Part shown: positions 9,328 to 19,859 of the stretch, one piece after another
Layout: the number at the start of each line of letters is the position of its first letter
Position numbering within the stretch: position 1 is the stretch's first letter
Source of the DNA: Neptunicella sp048268085
GTDB lineage: Bacteria; Pseudomonadota; Gammaproteobacteria; Enterobacterales; Alteromonadaceae
NCBI RefSeq assembly: GCF_048268085.1
Contig: NZ_JBLWWF010000013.1
Span: 62,001-126,000 of the forward strand
Length of the DNA: 64,000 nucleotides
Direction of reading: 5' to 3'
Notes under the pieces: model-generated
Databases searched by the model: none
What the model was told of the DNA's origin: nothing
The model's input: the letters and a program-made list of their open reading frames with translations, nothing else
Made by a program: the position numbers and the translations under genes

Positions 9328-10005
9328 TTATTCAAAACGATAATTAAACAAGGCGATTTCTTCTTGGTAAAACCGAGCGATTAAATCGATGGTTGCATTA
9401 TCAAATTCGAGACGAGGATCGTTTTTTTCACCGGCAATTTTATGGGGCAAAGCCTTATCCTGCAGCCCAACATGGCGACAGATACGCTCAAAATGCTCCT
9501 GTAGGTTTTCAAATCGGGCAATATAATCCATGGCGATATTGCCCTGAAAATCTTTTAACCAATAGGTTTGTGGACGCAGAAATCCTTTACCAATAAAGCG
9601 TTGCATAAACTGGTTAAAACTCAGCGTGGGATCAATCCCATAATTACGCTGATGGATCGGATCACGCATGGCATTTTTGTACCATGAATGGGCTCTTAAC
9701 CAGGGATTACGCACCACTGTAAATTTAAAATAGCGCTGATACTGCAATGGATTAACGCCAAGTTCATTATTAGGATTAGCGGCAACGCGATAGCGGTGAC
9801 GCAGACGTCTTGCATAATCCTTAAGGTTTTCGATGCTCGAAAATGTACTGGCCGACATCGCTGGCGACTGGATCATGCGGATACTGCGATGATCTTGCCC
9901 ACCTCGCCCCTGATGACGGTCAAAATGGCCAAAAACATCTTCAATACTGGTTCCGGCACATTTAGGAATGTGAATAAAAATGCACTGATGTTGATGCGAG
10001 ATCAT
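9328..10005 (-). CDS. Sulfotransferase family 2 protein (third of three)
   Basis: A 225-residue compact sulfotransferase. It starts directly with the PAPS loop CIFIHIPKCAGTSIEDVF (residues 8-25), the cleanest match of the three in this window, and has FTVVRNPWLRAHSWYKNAM (about 115-133) for the 3'-phosphate and MDYIARFENLQEHFERIC near the end. Its ATG overlaps the upstream stop as TAATG, so it is coupled to the beta-helix gene. Likely sulfates a sugar residue of the polysaccharide made here. Confidence 0.88.
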   Translation of the reverse strand: MISHQHQCIFIHIPKCAGTSIEDVFGHFDRHQGRGGQDHRSIRMIQSPAMSASTFSSIENLKDYARRLRHRYRVAANPNNELGVNPLQYQRYFKFTVVRNPWLRAHSWYKNAMRDPIHQRNYGIDPTLSFNQFMQRFIGKGFLRPQTYWLKDFQGNIAMDYIARFENLQEHFERICRHVGLQDKALPHKIAGEKNDPRLEFDNATIDLIARFYQEEIALFNYRFE

Positions 10006-12077
10006 TACTGATGTGCTCCTTGCTTGATAATACCAACTTGCGTGATCCCCAAGGCTGAAAGCTGTGAAAAATTCATAATCGGCTCATTACCAACAGGTAA
10101 TAAAACAGAAGACTGCGGATTGGCTAACAGGGCTGGCAAGAACGTTTTATCGAGTTGTTGGGCGTACTGATAAGGCAAATCAATAATCGCATTTAGCTTG
10201 GCGGCGGCTAACTCGGTGTTATAAATAAAATTGTTGCGAAATACGCCAAATCCACTGCGATCAATGACGCCATAGCCTTTGTTATCCCAGGATTGCTGAT
10301 TAATCAGGATGTTATTTTGCGCCAGTGCCCAATAACTGTTGTCGTCTTCAAACCCGGCCCCGGCAATACCGTTAGCACTGTTATTCACCATCAGATTCTC
10401 GAAGATCAGGGTTTTACCGGCAGGTGCCGCAAACACGCCTCCGAGTTTAATGCCTGTCCAGGCCCGGCCGCGCTCATCGCCCAGATTATGAATATAATTA
10501 TTAAAGATATAACTTGGGCCTAACTGATTGGGGATGGCGCTAACGCCGCAATAGCCCTGCTCGACTTCGTTGTTATAAAACAGCACATTAGATTGACCAC
10601 CATCCAGTTCCACCACATCGTCATTGGCATAGGCCAGATAGTTGTCATAAATCGCCGAGTCACGCACGAAACCACCCCACATTCGCGCATTAGCATCCCC
10701 TTCAATCACATCATTAAATCGATGTTCGGCAGTACCAAAAAACCGATTATGGCGTATCACTATTTGACCTTTAAAATCGGGGTTAGGGTGATTAGCCCAC
10801 GCCAAATAGGCATTGGGACCTTTAGGGTGACCATTCCCCCAATGACTGGCTTTAGCACGGGGCGAATGCACAGTACAGTGTTCTACCACCACCACACCGG
10901 TGCGCATTAAGGCAAAGGCAGAATCGTAGTTAATCGGTTCTTGATCGGTTTCCAGTTCAAAATAGTGTCCATTTTTTTCAATAGCAGGCGCCCTGCCCCA
11001 ACCAGAAATATCGCAACCGTTAAACCATAAATGGTGAGCCTTATAGCTATTAATGGCATTTTTGCGGCCCCCAACCACAGTGATATTTTCAAACAGGATA
11101 TAGCTGTTATTGCCAATCTTAATCGCTGAATTATCGTCATCACTGGCAATAACCGGAGTTTGGGCATCTCCGACAATTTTCGCCCATCCTTTCGCCGAAC
11201 CATGAATATTCAGCGCTTCAATATCCAGCCGACCACCGTGATAAATGTCGGATAATTGATACACTTTATCCGGGTCAACCGGTGGTGAATTAGCTCGGGT
11301 AACAAATGATTCAAGATGTGTATCAAGCAATTTATGGGCGTTATAACGAGTAATTTCTACATCGTATTGGGTGTCTGGCTGTAGATGCACAATGCTACCC
11401 GATAAGGCACTGCGTACCGGATCCCATTGCAATTGCAATGCCTTTTGCCAGGTGTCAGAGCCGGTCTGACGAAAACGAATCTCAGCGCGCTCATCACGCT
11501 GTTGCTCAAATAACGTAATGCTAGCGGAATGAAATAATGGCTGTATCTTAATCGCTTCATTACGTTTAATACTGTTTAAAAAGCGCCACCCCTGATCAAG
11601 ACCTGCGCGCTTGGCGACGGCCATGACCAAGGATGGCGAAAAGTGCTCGTCGTTTTCGAGCATGTGGAGCAACTGATAACTTTCGATGGGATAGAGCAAT
11701 AACGCTGCCAGAATAGTTTTCTGGCGATCCTGATCTGAATTCGGATTAGCACTTAACAGCTGAATAAGTGGAGTATGTTGCGCTAACCCGCTAAGCAAGT
11801 AACTGACCTGTTCAGGATATTGCAATAAATCCACCGCACTTTGTGGTGGCAAGAGTCCTTTGGCTTGGGTGTCGTTGATTAACGTCACTATATCCAATGA
11901 CTGAGTGACAGGTTGCGTCTTAATAACCGCTAGCAATCGATCACCGGGTTGTAACCCGGATAAACCAGATGACATTCCAATATTGGCAGAAATATCAGTA
12001 TTATCAGTTACTTCCGCGAATGAAACGCGACTGATAAAAACCAGAAAAATCACTAATATGGTGTTTTGCAATCCCAT
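10005..12077 (-). CDS. Secreted right-handed parallel beta-helix protein (possible polysaccharide lyase or epimerase)
   Basis: About 690 residues when started at the ATG at 12077, which has AAGG upstream and leaves a clean signal peptide (hydrophobic core NTILVIFLVFISRVSFA); an upstream in-frame TTG at 12095 is less likely. The mature N-terminal third contains a fibronectin-like stretch (TLFEQQRDERAEIRFRQTG to TQYDVEITRYNAH). From about residue 290 onward the protein is a run of beta-helix turns (ITVVGG, AINSYKAHHLWFNGCDISG, IVIRHNRFFG, AIYDNYLAYAN, VLFYNNEVEQ, YIFNNYIHN, LIFENLMVNN). Such folds occur in PL6/chondroitinase-B-like lyases and mannuronan epimerases. I do not see a family-defining catalytic set, so activity is open. 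Its operon with a sulfotransferase and an acyltransferase points to processing of the same sulfated polysaccharide. Confidence 0.65.
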   Translation of the reverse strand: MGLQNTILVIFLVFISRVSFAEVTDNTDISANIGMSSGLSGLQPGDRLLAVIKTQPVTQSLDIVTLINDTQAKGLLPPQSAVDLLQYPEQVSYLLSGLAQHTPLIQLLSANPNSDQDRQKTILAALLLYPIESYQLLHMLENDEHFSPSLVMAVAKRAGLDQGWRFLNSIKRNEAIKIQPLFHSASITLFEQQRDERAEIRFRQTGSDTWQKALQLQWDPVRSALSGSIVHLQPDTQYDVEITRYNAHKLLDTHLESFVTRANSPPVDPDKVYQLSDIYHGGRLDIEALNIHGSAKGWAKIVGDAQTPVIASDDDNSAIKIGNNSYILFENITVVGGRKNAINSYKAHHLWFNGCDISGWGRAPAIEKNGHYFELETDQEPINYDSAFALMRTGVVVVEHCTVHSPRAKASHWGNGHPKGPNAYLAWANHPNPDFKGQIVIRHNRFFGTAEHRFNDVIEGDANARMWGGFVRDSAIYDNYLAYANDDVVELDGGQSNVLFYNNEVEQGYCGVSAIPNQLGPSYIFNNYIHNLGDERGRAWTGIKLGGVFAAPAGKTLIFENLMVNNSANGIAGAGFEDDNSYWALAQNNILINQQSWDNKGYGVIDRSGFGVFRNNFIYNTELAAAKLNAIIDLPYQYAQQLDKTFLPALLANPQSSVLLPVGNEPIMNFSQLSALGITQVGIIKQGAHQ

Positions 12078-12272
12078 TTGCACCCTTGCTGCCAAGTGTT
12101 ATCCAACTCAATAACGTAACTATAAGCAAGCCTTGAGCCAGATATAACAACAGGCTATTTATTGAGGGTTAAGCTTGTTAACAGGGTATTCACAATTGGC
12201 CTGAGTAACGTATACTGGATAACAGATGAAAACCTTTACATTACAAATAAAACAATCACTTATAGATTAATA

Positions 12273-13013
12273 ATGAATACAAGCAGCAAGGCAGTGAAGT
12301 CCGTAGCAATTGATTTTAACCGTCCAACCTCACCGCAAATATTTAATTTTTTACGCGATGAAATTGTGGCGATGAAATTATTGCCCGGCACTAAAATATC
12401 TGAAAATACGCTGGCCGATCGCTTTAGTGTGAGTCGCACTCCGGTACGTGAAGTTATTGCCAAGCTAGTGAATTGGGGATTTGTAGAAGTACGCCCACAA
12501 CGGGGAACGTTTGTGTCCAAGCTCAGCTTAACGCAAATTATGGAAGCTCGCTTTATTCGCGAAGCTTTGGAAATTGCCGTGGTGAGTCATGTGGCGGAGC
12601 ATCGCACCGATGAACTGATTGAACAGTGTCAGAATATTATTGATCAACAGCAGTTGGCGGCCAACGAGCACGATGCGTTAAAATTTCAGTATCTGGATGA
12701 TGCTTTCCATCAAACCTTAAGTGACTTCACCCACTTTGAACGTGCTGCCAACTTGATTCAGTCTGAAAAAGCCCACATGGACAGAGTTCGGAATTTAAGT
12801 TTGCAAGAGCTGGGCGGCCAATACCAAAGGGTGCTCGCGCAGCATAACGCTATTTTAAACGCCATAAAATCCGCCGATCCCGAAAAAAGCCGTGAAGCCA
12901 TGCGTACCCATACCCGTGAAATTTTGGCCATTCTTAGCACAGTACAAAACATGCACCCCGACTATTTTGAAGAGCATAGTGCCGACAGAGACATCACCCC
13001 ACAAATAATCTAA
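12273..13013 (+). CDS. GntR-family transcriptional regulator, FCD (FadR) subfamily
   Basis: A 246-residue regulator starting at the ATG at 12273; the frame is open further upstream to 12162, but the GntR domain begins only after this Met. Residues 20-85 form the winged helix: IFNFLRDEIVAMKLLPGTKISENTLADRFSVSRTPVREVIAKL, then the wing GFVEVRPQRGTFVSKL. The C-terminal FCD domain follows with FIREALEIAVVSHVAEH, DDAFHQTLSDF and AHMDRVRNL (His and Asp candidates for the metal/ligand site). It sits divergent from the beta-helix operon and convergent to a TonB-dependent receptor; a palindrome upstream of that receptor is a candidate operator. Ligand is likely a sugar acid or organic acid, by family precedent only. 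Confidence 0.85.
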   Translation: MNTSSKAVKSVAIDFNRPTSPQIFNFLRDEIVAMKLLPGTKISENTLADRFSVSRTPVREVIAKLVNWGFVEVRPQRGTFVSKLSLTQIMEARFIREALEIAVVSHVAEHRTDELIEQCQNIIDQQQLAANEHDALKFQYLDDAFHQTLSDFTHFERAANLIQSEKAHMDRVRNLSLQELGGQYQRVLAQHNAILNAIKSADPEKSREAMRTHTREILAILSTVQNMHPDYFEEHSADRDITPQII

Positions 13014-13032
13014 GGTTATGCACAGATAAAAA

Positions 13033-13061
13033 AAGCCCCAGTCTGTTAACAGCTGGGGCTT
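13033..13061 (-). terminator. Rho-independent terminator between gntR and the TonB receptor
   Basis: Perfect 9-bp arms AAGCCCCAG (13033-13041) and CTGGGGCTT (13053-13061), with an inner CTG/CAG pairing. Read on the minus strand it is followed by a run of seven T, so it ends the receptor transcript. In the plus direction it lacks a strong T-run and would serve gntR poorly. Confidence 0.8.
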
Positions 13062-13082
13062 GTTACTACCAGGAACTAGCGA

Positions 13083-15974
13083 TTAGAACTTGCCACTGAT
13101 CCCAACGTTATAAGTTGCTCCTGGGAAATAGGCGCGGAACGTTTGGCTATCATTTTCCAAATAGGTCGAAATTGGCTCATTAGTTAGATTGTATGCATCA
13201 AAACTAACGGTTAAGTCGTAATCGGTTGCTACCGGCAAGACATAGCTCGCTGATATATCTACCTGGCTGCGATCGCGAGAGAACAAAGGCGTTCCCCAAA
13301 TATCACCACTATCTGCACCATCCTGATGGTAGTATGTGATGCGCGTCTGGAAGGCATCATTTTCATAATAAACCGTCAAGTTGTGAGAATCGGAAATACC
13401 GGTAATTTGCGTGCCTTCATCTGCATCCTGACTGATTTTATTAGCACTGGCATTAAAACCTAAACCAGGCACAATAAAATCAAGTGGCTGCACCCAAATC
13501 GCTTCGATACCAGTCAGTTTAACCATTCCTTTGATATTAACCGCCGCACTCACGTTAGTAATACACTGGTCAGAATTAACCCCACCGCAGTTGGCTAACT
13601 GTTCTTCCTGAATGGAGCTCAAATCAGTAATATCCACGCCCCAATCAACCAAATCGGCAAATTGTACTAACGTACTTTCAGTGCGGGTAAAGCCAACAAT
13701 ATCTTTTTGATAGAAGTTTAAGCCCACATAACCCAAGTCACTGAAGTAATATTCTCCACCAAAATCAAAGTTAGTTGCTTCGAATGGCGCCAATGCTGGG
13801 TTACCGGTATCAATGGTTTCAATACCGGCCGAAGTCCAGTTAGTATTGGGATACATTTTGGATGGATTAGCACGGGTTAAGCTGCGCGAGGCACTGGCTC
13901 GAAGTTTTACATCATCAGTCACATCATAAACGGCACTGAATGAGGGTAATAACCGGCTATAATCGGTACTGGCTGAACCATTTAACGTAGAAATGTCCTG
14001 CTGGGTATCCACATAACGTAAACCACTATTGGTGCGTAATGTACGACCGACAATTTCGGTTTCGGTATTTATTTCAAAGTATACCGCCGTGACTTTTTCA
14101 ACAATATTACCGACACTGCCACCAAACTGGTTACCGGTGCTCGGCTCTGGCTCGAATCCATCATAGTTAATATCGTTTTTGAACTTGTCCCAGTCCAGTC
14201 CCACTATGCCATTTAAGCCTTGATAACCATCGATATTCTTACCCAAATCAGTTACTTTGGCATCGACTAAATACTGACCAAAGTTGCTCGCGATATTGGG
14301 TTGGTTAGCCAGAATATAGTCGCCATATCCGGTACCGCTATAACCTTGTGAGTTAGACTCCATTTTGTCTGACGCAAAACCAAACAGAATACCGTTGCGG
14401 GTTGGATCAGCACCCCAGGCGAAATCAGCATGCAAACCGGTGGTCTTATTCTGACGTGAGCCACGAGCAAAGCGTAAATCCATAGACTGCACATCGCCTT
14501 CCGCACCCGGACCGGCAACCAGACTCCAGTCGTTTGACGCTGTGCTCAGATCACCACTGAAATCCATAGTAGGTACAATGCTGCCATTATCGTAGGCAAA
14601 ATTAACCGTACCCTGCGGGCCAAAATACAGAACATAAGGTTCGTTACGATCAAAATCGGATTCAGTGCGACTGGCAGAAATGTCCACTTTAAAATCATCT
14701 GACACATACCAGCTAAAGCTGGGCATAATGCTTAAAAATGACAATTCTTCGTCATATTGACGTGTGCCCACCCAAGGGCGTGCACCATAAAAAGTACCGC
14801 TCACAATACGCTCACCGTCACCGCGATCAACAGTCTGAATATTTTCCGGCAACCAGGCCAAATCATATTGCAGATAATTGTTACGATAGATCAGCATTGC
14901 TTCGGTACGCTCTGCTTTATAGTCGGAATCGGCTTTAATCACATCCAACGCCAAATCCATATCTTCGTTTGGCTTGTATTCGAAAGACAACAAGGCTGAT
15001 ACCGAGTCTTTGGTACCGCCCATGGTCATCATGCGAGCAATACGCGGCATGCCCATATTATCCAGTTGTGCGTCTGACAATCCCGACACCTGATTAATAT
15101 CCAGCATATCACCGGCATTTACCCCGGAATGCGAAGCGGCGTAATCGGCCGTGGCGATATTGGTATACTGGAAGTTGTTCCAGCCGGTACTCCCGGCAAC
15201 ACAACCTGCGGTGCCTTCTGTCCATTCTGCCACGCAGCCATTCTGGAAGTTGGCATCTTGTTCAAAGCCATCAACACGGGTTTTAGCCTGCTTACCCACA
15301 ATAGTAAACAAGGCACCAAATTTGTCATTGGAATAACTGTAAGTAAAGGCCGCTTTGGGGCTCACATCACCCTGAGTTTCTTTATAAGCGCCATCTAACG
15401 AGAAACGAACATGCTGTCCTTCGCCCATTTCAGAAGCACGCGCAGTACGCATATTAACGTAACCTGACACCCCACCTTCAATCTGGTTAGCGGTAGCGGT
15501 TTTGGCTACGGACAAGCTGCTAAACAACTCGGTCGGAAACAGATCCAAATCCACTTGACGATCACTGTTACCCGCATCCAAACTGCCGGTAGACGCAACT
15601 GACATGGAATTACCGTTTAATACGATCTTAGTAAAGCCCGGGCCTAATCCCCGTACCGAAATTTGCTGACCTTCACCACTAACTTCACGGTTAATTTTAA
15701 CCCCCGGAATTCGTGCTAGCGATTCGGCCAAGTTCAAACTCGGCATCTTACCGATATCATCGGCAAACACTTCATCACTGAAGCCATTGGAATCACGCTT
15801 GGCGTTAGTTGAGTTTAACAAACTGCCACGATAGCCCTTAACCTCGATTACCTCTTCAGGATCACCATTGCTATTAGTTTGCGGAGTTTCTTGCGCCACA
15901 GCACTGGCTGCCGCAATACTTAAAAGAAGAAGGCCTTTTTTACTCAACTTAAAAGGGATTGTCTTTTTCATCAT
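13083..15974 (-). CDS. TonB-dependent receptor (TonB-Xanth-Caul type)
   Basis: A 963-residue outer-membrane receptor. It has a signal peptide (LLLLSIAAASAVAQ), a TonB-box-like region (EEVIEVKGYRGSLL), a plug domain with the subfamily signature (DEVFADDIGKMPSLNLAESLARIPGV, ISVRGLGPGFTKIVLNG, GVSGYVNMRT) and a long beta-barrel ending in the typical aromatic terminus (GISGKF). Members of this subfamily in marine bacteria usually import oligosaccharides or other large polymers. The start ATG at 15974 is followed directly by a second ATG, with AGGTG upstream; the second gives better spacing. A terminator follows the gene, and a 14-bp palindrome lies about 95 bp upstream. It is probably regulated by the neighbouring GntR protein. 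Confidence 0.9.
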   Translation of the reverse strand: MMKKTIPFKLSKKGLLLLSIAAASAVAQETPQTNSNGDPEEVIEVKGYRGSLLNSTNAKRDSNGFSDEVFADDIGKMPSLNLAESLARIPGVKINREVSGEGQQISVRGLGPGFTKIVLNGNSMSVASTGSLDAGNSDRQVDLDLFPTELFSSLSVAKTATANQIEGGVSGYVNMRTARASEMGEGQHVRFSLDGAYKETQGDVSPKAAFTYSYSNDKFGALFTIVGKQAKTRVDGFEQDANFQNGCVAEWTEGTAGCVAGSTGWNNFQYTNIATADYAASHSGVNAGDMLDINQVSGLSDAQLDNMGMPRIARMMTMGGTKDSVSALLSFEYKPNEDMDLALDVIKADSDYKAERTEAMLIYRNNYLQYDLAWLPENIQTVDRGDGERIVSGTFYGARPWVGTRQYDEELSFLSIMPSFSWYVSDDFKVDISASRTESDFDRNEPYVLYFGPQGTVNFAYDNGSIVPTMDFSGDLSTASNDWSLVAGPGAEGDVQSMDLRFARGSRQNKTTGLHADFAWGADPTRNGILFGFASDKMESNSQGYSGTGYGDYILANQPNIASNFGQYLVDAKVTDLGKNIDGYQGLNGIVGLDWDKFKNDINYDGFEPEPSTGNQFGGSVGNIVEKVTAVYFEINTETEIVGRTLRTNSGLRYVDTQQDISTLNGSASTDYSRLLPSFSAVYDVTDDVKLRASASRSLTRANPSKMYPNTNWTSAGIETIDTGNPALAPFEATNFDFGGEYYFSDLGYVGLNFYQKDIVGFTRTESTLVQFADLVDWGVDITDLSSIQEEQLANCGGVNSDQCITNVSAAVNIKGMVKLTGIEAIWVQPLDFIVPGLGFNASANKISQDADEGTQITGISDSHNLTVYYENDAFQTRITYYHQDGADSGDIWGTPLFSRDRSQVDISASYVLPVATDYDLTVSFDAYNLTNEPISTYLENDSQTFRAYFPGATYNVGISGKF

Positions 15975-16067
15975 TCACCTATTCGTTCTCAATAATATGA
16001 TTGTGAGGAGTTGCCACTTGTATCAACGATAAATCGGAAAAAAGCGTTAATTAATTGCCATCAACTA

Positions 16068-16081
16068 ACTTGTATACAAGT
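16068..16081. promoter_or_regulatory. 14-bp palindrome upstream of the TonB receptor, candidate GntR operator
   Basis: Perfect palindrome ACTTGTATACAAGT in the otherwise gene-free 256-nt stretch between the receptor start and the CRISPR array. The core resembles operators of FadR/UxuR-type GntR proteins (GT-AT-AC core). A second GTATAC core, with weaker flanks, lies at 12210-12215 between the beta-helix gene and gntR. Confidence 0.45.
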
Positions 16082-16230
16082 ATTCCGGAAAGGTATCTGA
16101 TCAAATTAGAAATATCTACGAGAATGTAATCCGATTGTTTCTTTTGCCCTTACGTTAATTAACAATTCACCAACACAACTAACAAAACGTTGTCATTAGC
16201 ACCGTTAATGAAGCATTTTGGAATGCGAAA

Positions 16231-19200
16231 TAAATTATCCCCGTGAGTACGGGGAACACTCTTTTTGGTTTTTTGGTGGTTGTGAGGCTGACGGTTCATC
16301 CCCGTGAGTACGGGGAACACAGCTTCCAGACGGAATGCCGGATGACTCATTGCGGTTCATCCCCGTGAGTACGGGGAACACTAATAACGTTAAAATTACT
16401 ACCACATGCCACGCGGTTCATCCCCGTGAGTACGGGGAACACATTAATAGTACCAAAATGCTATAATTATTACTCGGTTCATCCCCGTGAGTACGGGGAA
16501 CACTTGAAACCAGCGCCGATCCTGTCGTCAAAGTGCGGTTCATCCCCGTGAGTACGGGGAACACGAAATACACCACATTGTTTCGATCCAAATGACCGGT
16601 TCATCCCCGTGAGTACGGGGAACACAAATAATCGTTCTAGTGTTGGTGACGAAGGCGCGGTTCATCCCCGTGAGTACGGGGAACACAACATGGCGCAGAT
16701 GTGTTTTTTGTGTTGTGGCGGTTCATCCCCGTGAGTACGGGGAACACGGCAACTATGTTGTGTGTTTGGGTGGTTTTTACGGTTCATCCCCGTGAGTACG
16801 GGGAACACACCGTTAACAATACGCACGACATTAAATTGCGCGGTTCATCCCCGTGAGTACGGGGAACACCAGATTAAAACTGGACAGCACAAAACTGGGC
16901 GCGGTTCATCCCCGTGAGTACGGGGAACACGCATACCAATCGTTTCCTCCATGCAGAAAAACCGGTTCATCCCCGTGAGTACGGGGAACACCGGTTACTT
17001 GCGTTAGTCAACTCCTGATACATCGGTTCATCCCCGTGAGTACGGGGAACACAATCGCAATCCCCGCAGAAAAGAAAATATTGTCGGTTCATCCCCGTGA
17101 GTACGGGGAACACAAAGTATTTAAACGGAATGGGATGCCTAATGGCGGTTCATCCCCGTGAGTACGGGGAACACGAATGGGATGTGGCGGTCGTCTGGCT
17201 GGATTTCGGTTCATCCCCGTGAGTACGGGGAACACTGACGAGGCCATCAATCAGCGTTAAATCCCCGCGGTTCATCCCCGTGAGTACGGGGAACACTCCG
17301 GCTCCATTTTTGTATAATCAAAATCATCCGGTTCATCCCCGTGAGTACGGGGAACACTAGCCGCAGCCGCGTAATGCACATAACCTGTTCGGTTCATCCC
17401 CGTGAGTACGGGGAACACTTTATCTTTGCGAGTTGAGAGTCCCGCGCGGACGGTTCATCCCCGTGAGTACGGGGAACACACAACCGAGCGCGAGCCACCA
17501 GTTTGAAAGTGCGGTTCATCCCCGTGAGTACGGGGAACACTTGCTGGCCGGTGAAGATGTACCGGTAAACAGCGGTTCATCCCCGTGAGTACGGGGAACA
17601 CCTGCACATACATTACCAGGTTAATACAATGGCCGGTTCATCCCCGTGAGTACGGGGAACACTTTATATCGTTATTAAAATAACCGGCAACCTTCGGTTC
17701 ATCCCCGTGAGTACGGGGAACACGCTCTTTGGTTGAAAACCGCATCACTGGACTACGGTTCATCCCCGTGAGTACGGGGAACACCTACTCTAGTACGGAT
17801 TTCGTACTTTTATAACCGGTTCATCCCCGTGAGTACGGGGAACACGATTAACTCCCACGCGAAATTCACCGAGTATTCGGTTCATCCCCGTGAGTACGGG
17901 GAACACTTCAACATATTTTCCAGTCTCAGCGGATCTGACGGTTCATCCCCGTGAGTACGGGGAACACCGTTGTTACCCTCAGCAAAGATGTCATTAGACC
18001 GGTTCATCCCCGTGAGTACGGGGAACACCAAGCCATGCATTGACGTGCAAAATTAACTAACGGTTCATCCCCGTGAGTACGGGGAACACCCACATAGATT
18101 GCCCCTTATGTTATGCGGCTACGGTTCATCCCCGTGAGTACGGGGAACACCTAAATTAGTTGTACTCTGGTTGTTTGCTGTGCGGTTCATCCCCGTGAGT
18201 ACGGGGAACACAGATTGTCACTGTATCGTCATAATCCCCGTTGCGGTTCATCCCCGTGAGTACGGGGAACACTGCAGCGTTCCCGCGTGGTCTTGTCGAG
18301 TCTACGGTTCATCCCCGTGAGTACGGGGAACACGTGTCGTTCCTCATTTCGGGCAGAAAAACCCCGCGGTTCATCCCCGTGAGTACGGGGAACACTTTTA
18401 GCTAAGTGAAATCACTAACGACGTGATCGGTTCATCCCCGTGAGTACGGGGAACACATTTGACTATATATTTGAAACTGATGCGGGAACGGTTCATCCCC
18501 GTGAGTACGGGGAACACAGGCGTTATGCGGTTTTGACAAATTGGCAAAGCGGTTCATCCCCGTGAGTACGGGGAACACTTTTTGTTGTATTTTCATGTTT
18601 TCAATTTCCGCGGTTCATCCCCGTGAGTACGGGGAACACCCGTTGCGCTTGCGTAGGGATGATGAAAAGAACGGTTCATCCCCGTGAGTACGGGGAACAC
18701 CGGTTATTATGCATTACGTTAAAGTCCTGCTTCGGTTCATCCCCGTGAGTACGGGGAACACGGCAAGAAATTACCCACCCAATTGCAAACTGCCGGTTCA
18801 TCCCCGTGAGTACGGGGAACACTCGGGCAGATGTTTTAACAATCCGCTCTATTTCGGTTCATCCCCGTGAGTACGGGGAACACCAAGTAGTCAATGGAGC
18901 CATCGCCATATTCAGCGGTTCATCCCCGTGAGTACGGGGAACACTCCCAACAGAAACTCCTGTTTTTATATTCATTCGGTTCATCCCCGTGAGTACGGGG
19001 AACACGTTATAAATCATTATCTAGTGGCAATACTTGGCGGTTCATCCCCGTGAGTACGGGGAACACTTAGTTTCCATCGTTGACACTCCCATATTGCACG
19101 GTTCATCCCCGTGAGTACGGGGAACACGGAACAGCGTGAAAAAGTTCCTGCGAAATTGCCGGTTCATCCCCGTGAGTACGGGGAACACATCCTCGCTACA

Positions 19201-19859
19201 GTAAAGCGTATATGCCATCACGGTTCATCCCCGTGAGTACGGGGAACACCTAAACAGAAAATCAACAAGTTTTTCTACTATCGGTTCATCCCCGTGAGTA
19301 CGGGGAACACTTCGGAGCAATGCTTTCTTGCCGGACTTGTTCAGGTTCATCCCCGTGAGTACGGGGAACACAACCACCGCGCGGCTGATGGTATGCATTG
19401 CGCCGGTTCATCCCCGTGAGTACGGGGAACACGTAGGCTCATGGTGATGGCTCCGGTTATTTGACGGTTCATCCCCGTGAGTACGGGGAACACTTGCGCG
19501 CGACGCCTGTGGTGCAGCCCATGACCGGTTCATCCCCGTGAGTACGGGGAACACGGCTGATCGATAGGCTGATCAATTTCTATCGGCGGTTCATCCCCGT
19601 GAGTACGGGGAACACTTCAATAAACTGAAATTCACCTTCGAAACCATCGGTTCATCCCCGTGAGTACGGGGAACACTGGAAAAAATCACTGGAATACCTC
19701 GCTATGAACGGTTCATCCCCGTGAGTACGGGGAACACGCCGTCTGCCCTGGCTGCGCGTATTTCTTTGGCGGTTCATCCCCGTGAGTACGGGGAACACTT
19801 AGCCAAAGCCGTGCAGCAAAACCAAACCGACGGTTCATCCCCGTGAGTACGGGGAACAC
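16231..19859 (-). CRISPR. Type I-E CRISPR array, 60 repeats and 59 spacers
   Basis: A 29-nt repeat with core CCCCGTGAGTACGGGG recurs every 61 nt. Spacers are 32 nt except one of 33 nt (18334-18366). The repeat closely resembles the E. coli I-E repeat in its GTGTTCCCCG...GGGGATGAACCG orientation, so crRNAs read from the minus strand. Array polarity agrees: the repeat at 16231-16259 is degenerate (5 of its first 7 plus-strand bases differ), as expected at the leader-distal end, and the AT-rich leader lies at the other end next to cas2. All other repeats I checked are identical except 19343, where the first base is A instead of C. All spacers look unique. The newest spacer should be the one at 19799-19830. 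Confidence 0.98.

Noticed and set aside
14738..15398. Several open frames on the plus strand inside the TonB receptor gene
   Set aside because: Antisense to a clear 963-residue receptor with intact plug and barrel motifs; codon pattern explained by the receptor frame.
16159..16350. 63-aa open frame on the minus strand across the first two CRISPR repeats
   Set aside because: It is built from repeat and spacer sequence; no Shine-Dalgarno and no known protein.
17114..17206. A 10-nt string (GAATGGGATG) shared by two neighbouring spacers
   Set aside because: Too short to show common origin; expected by chance among 59 spacers.
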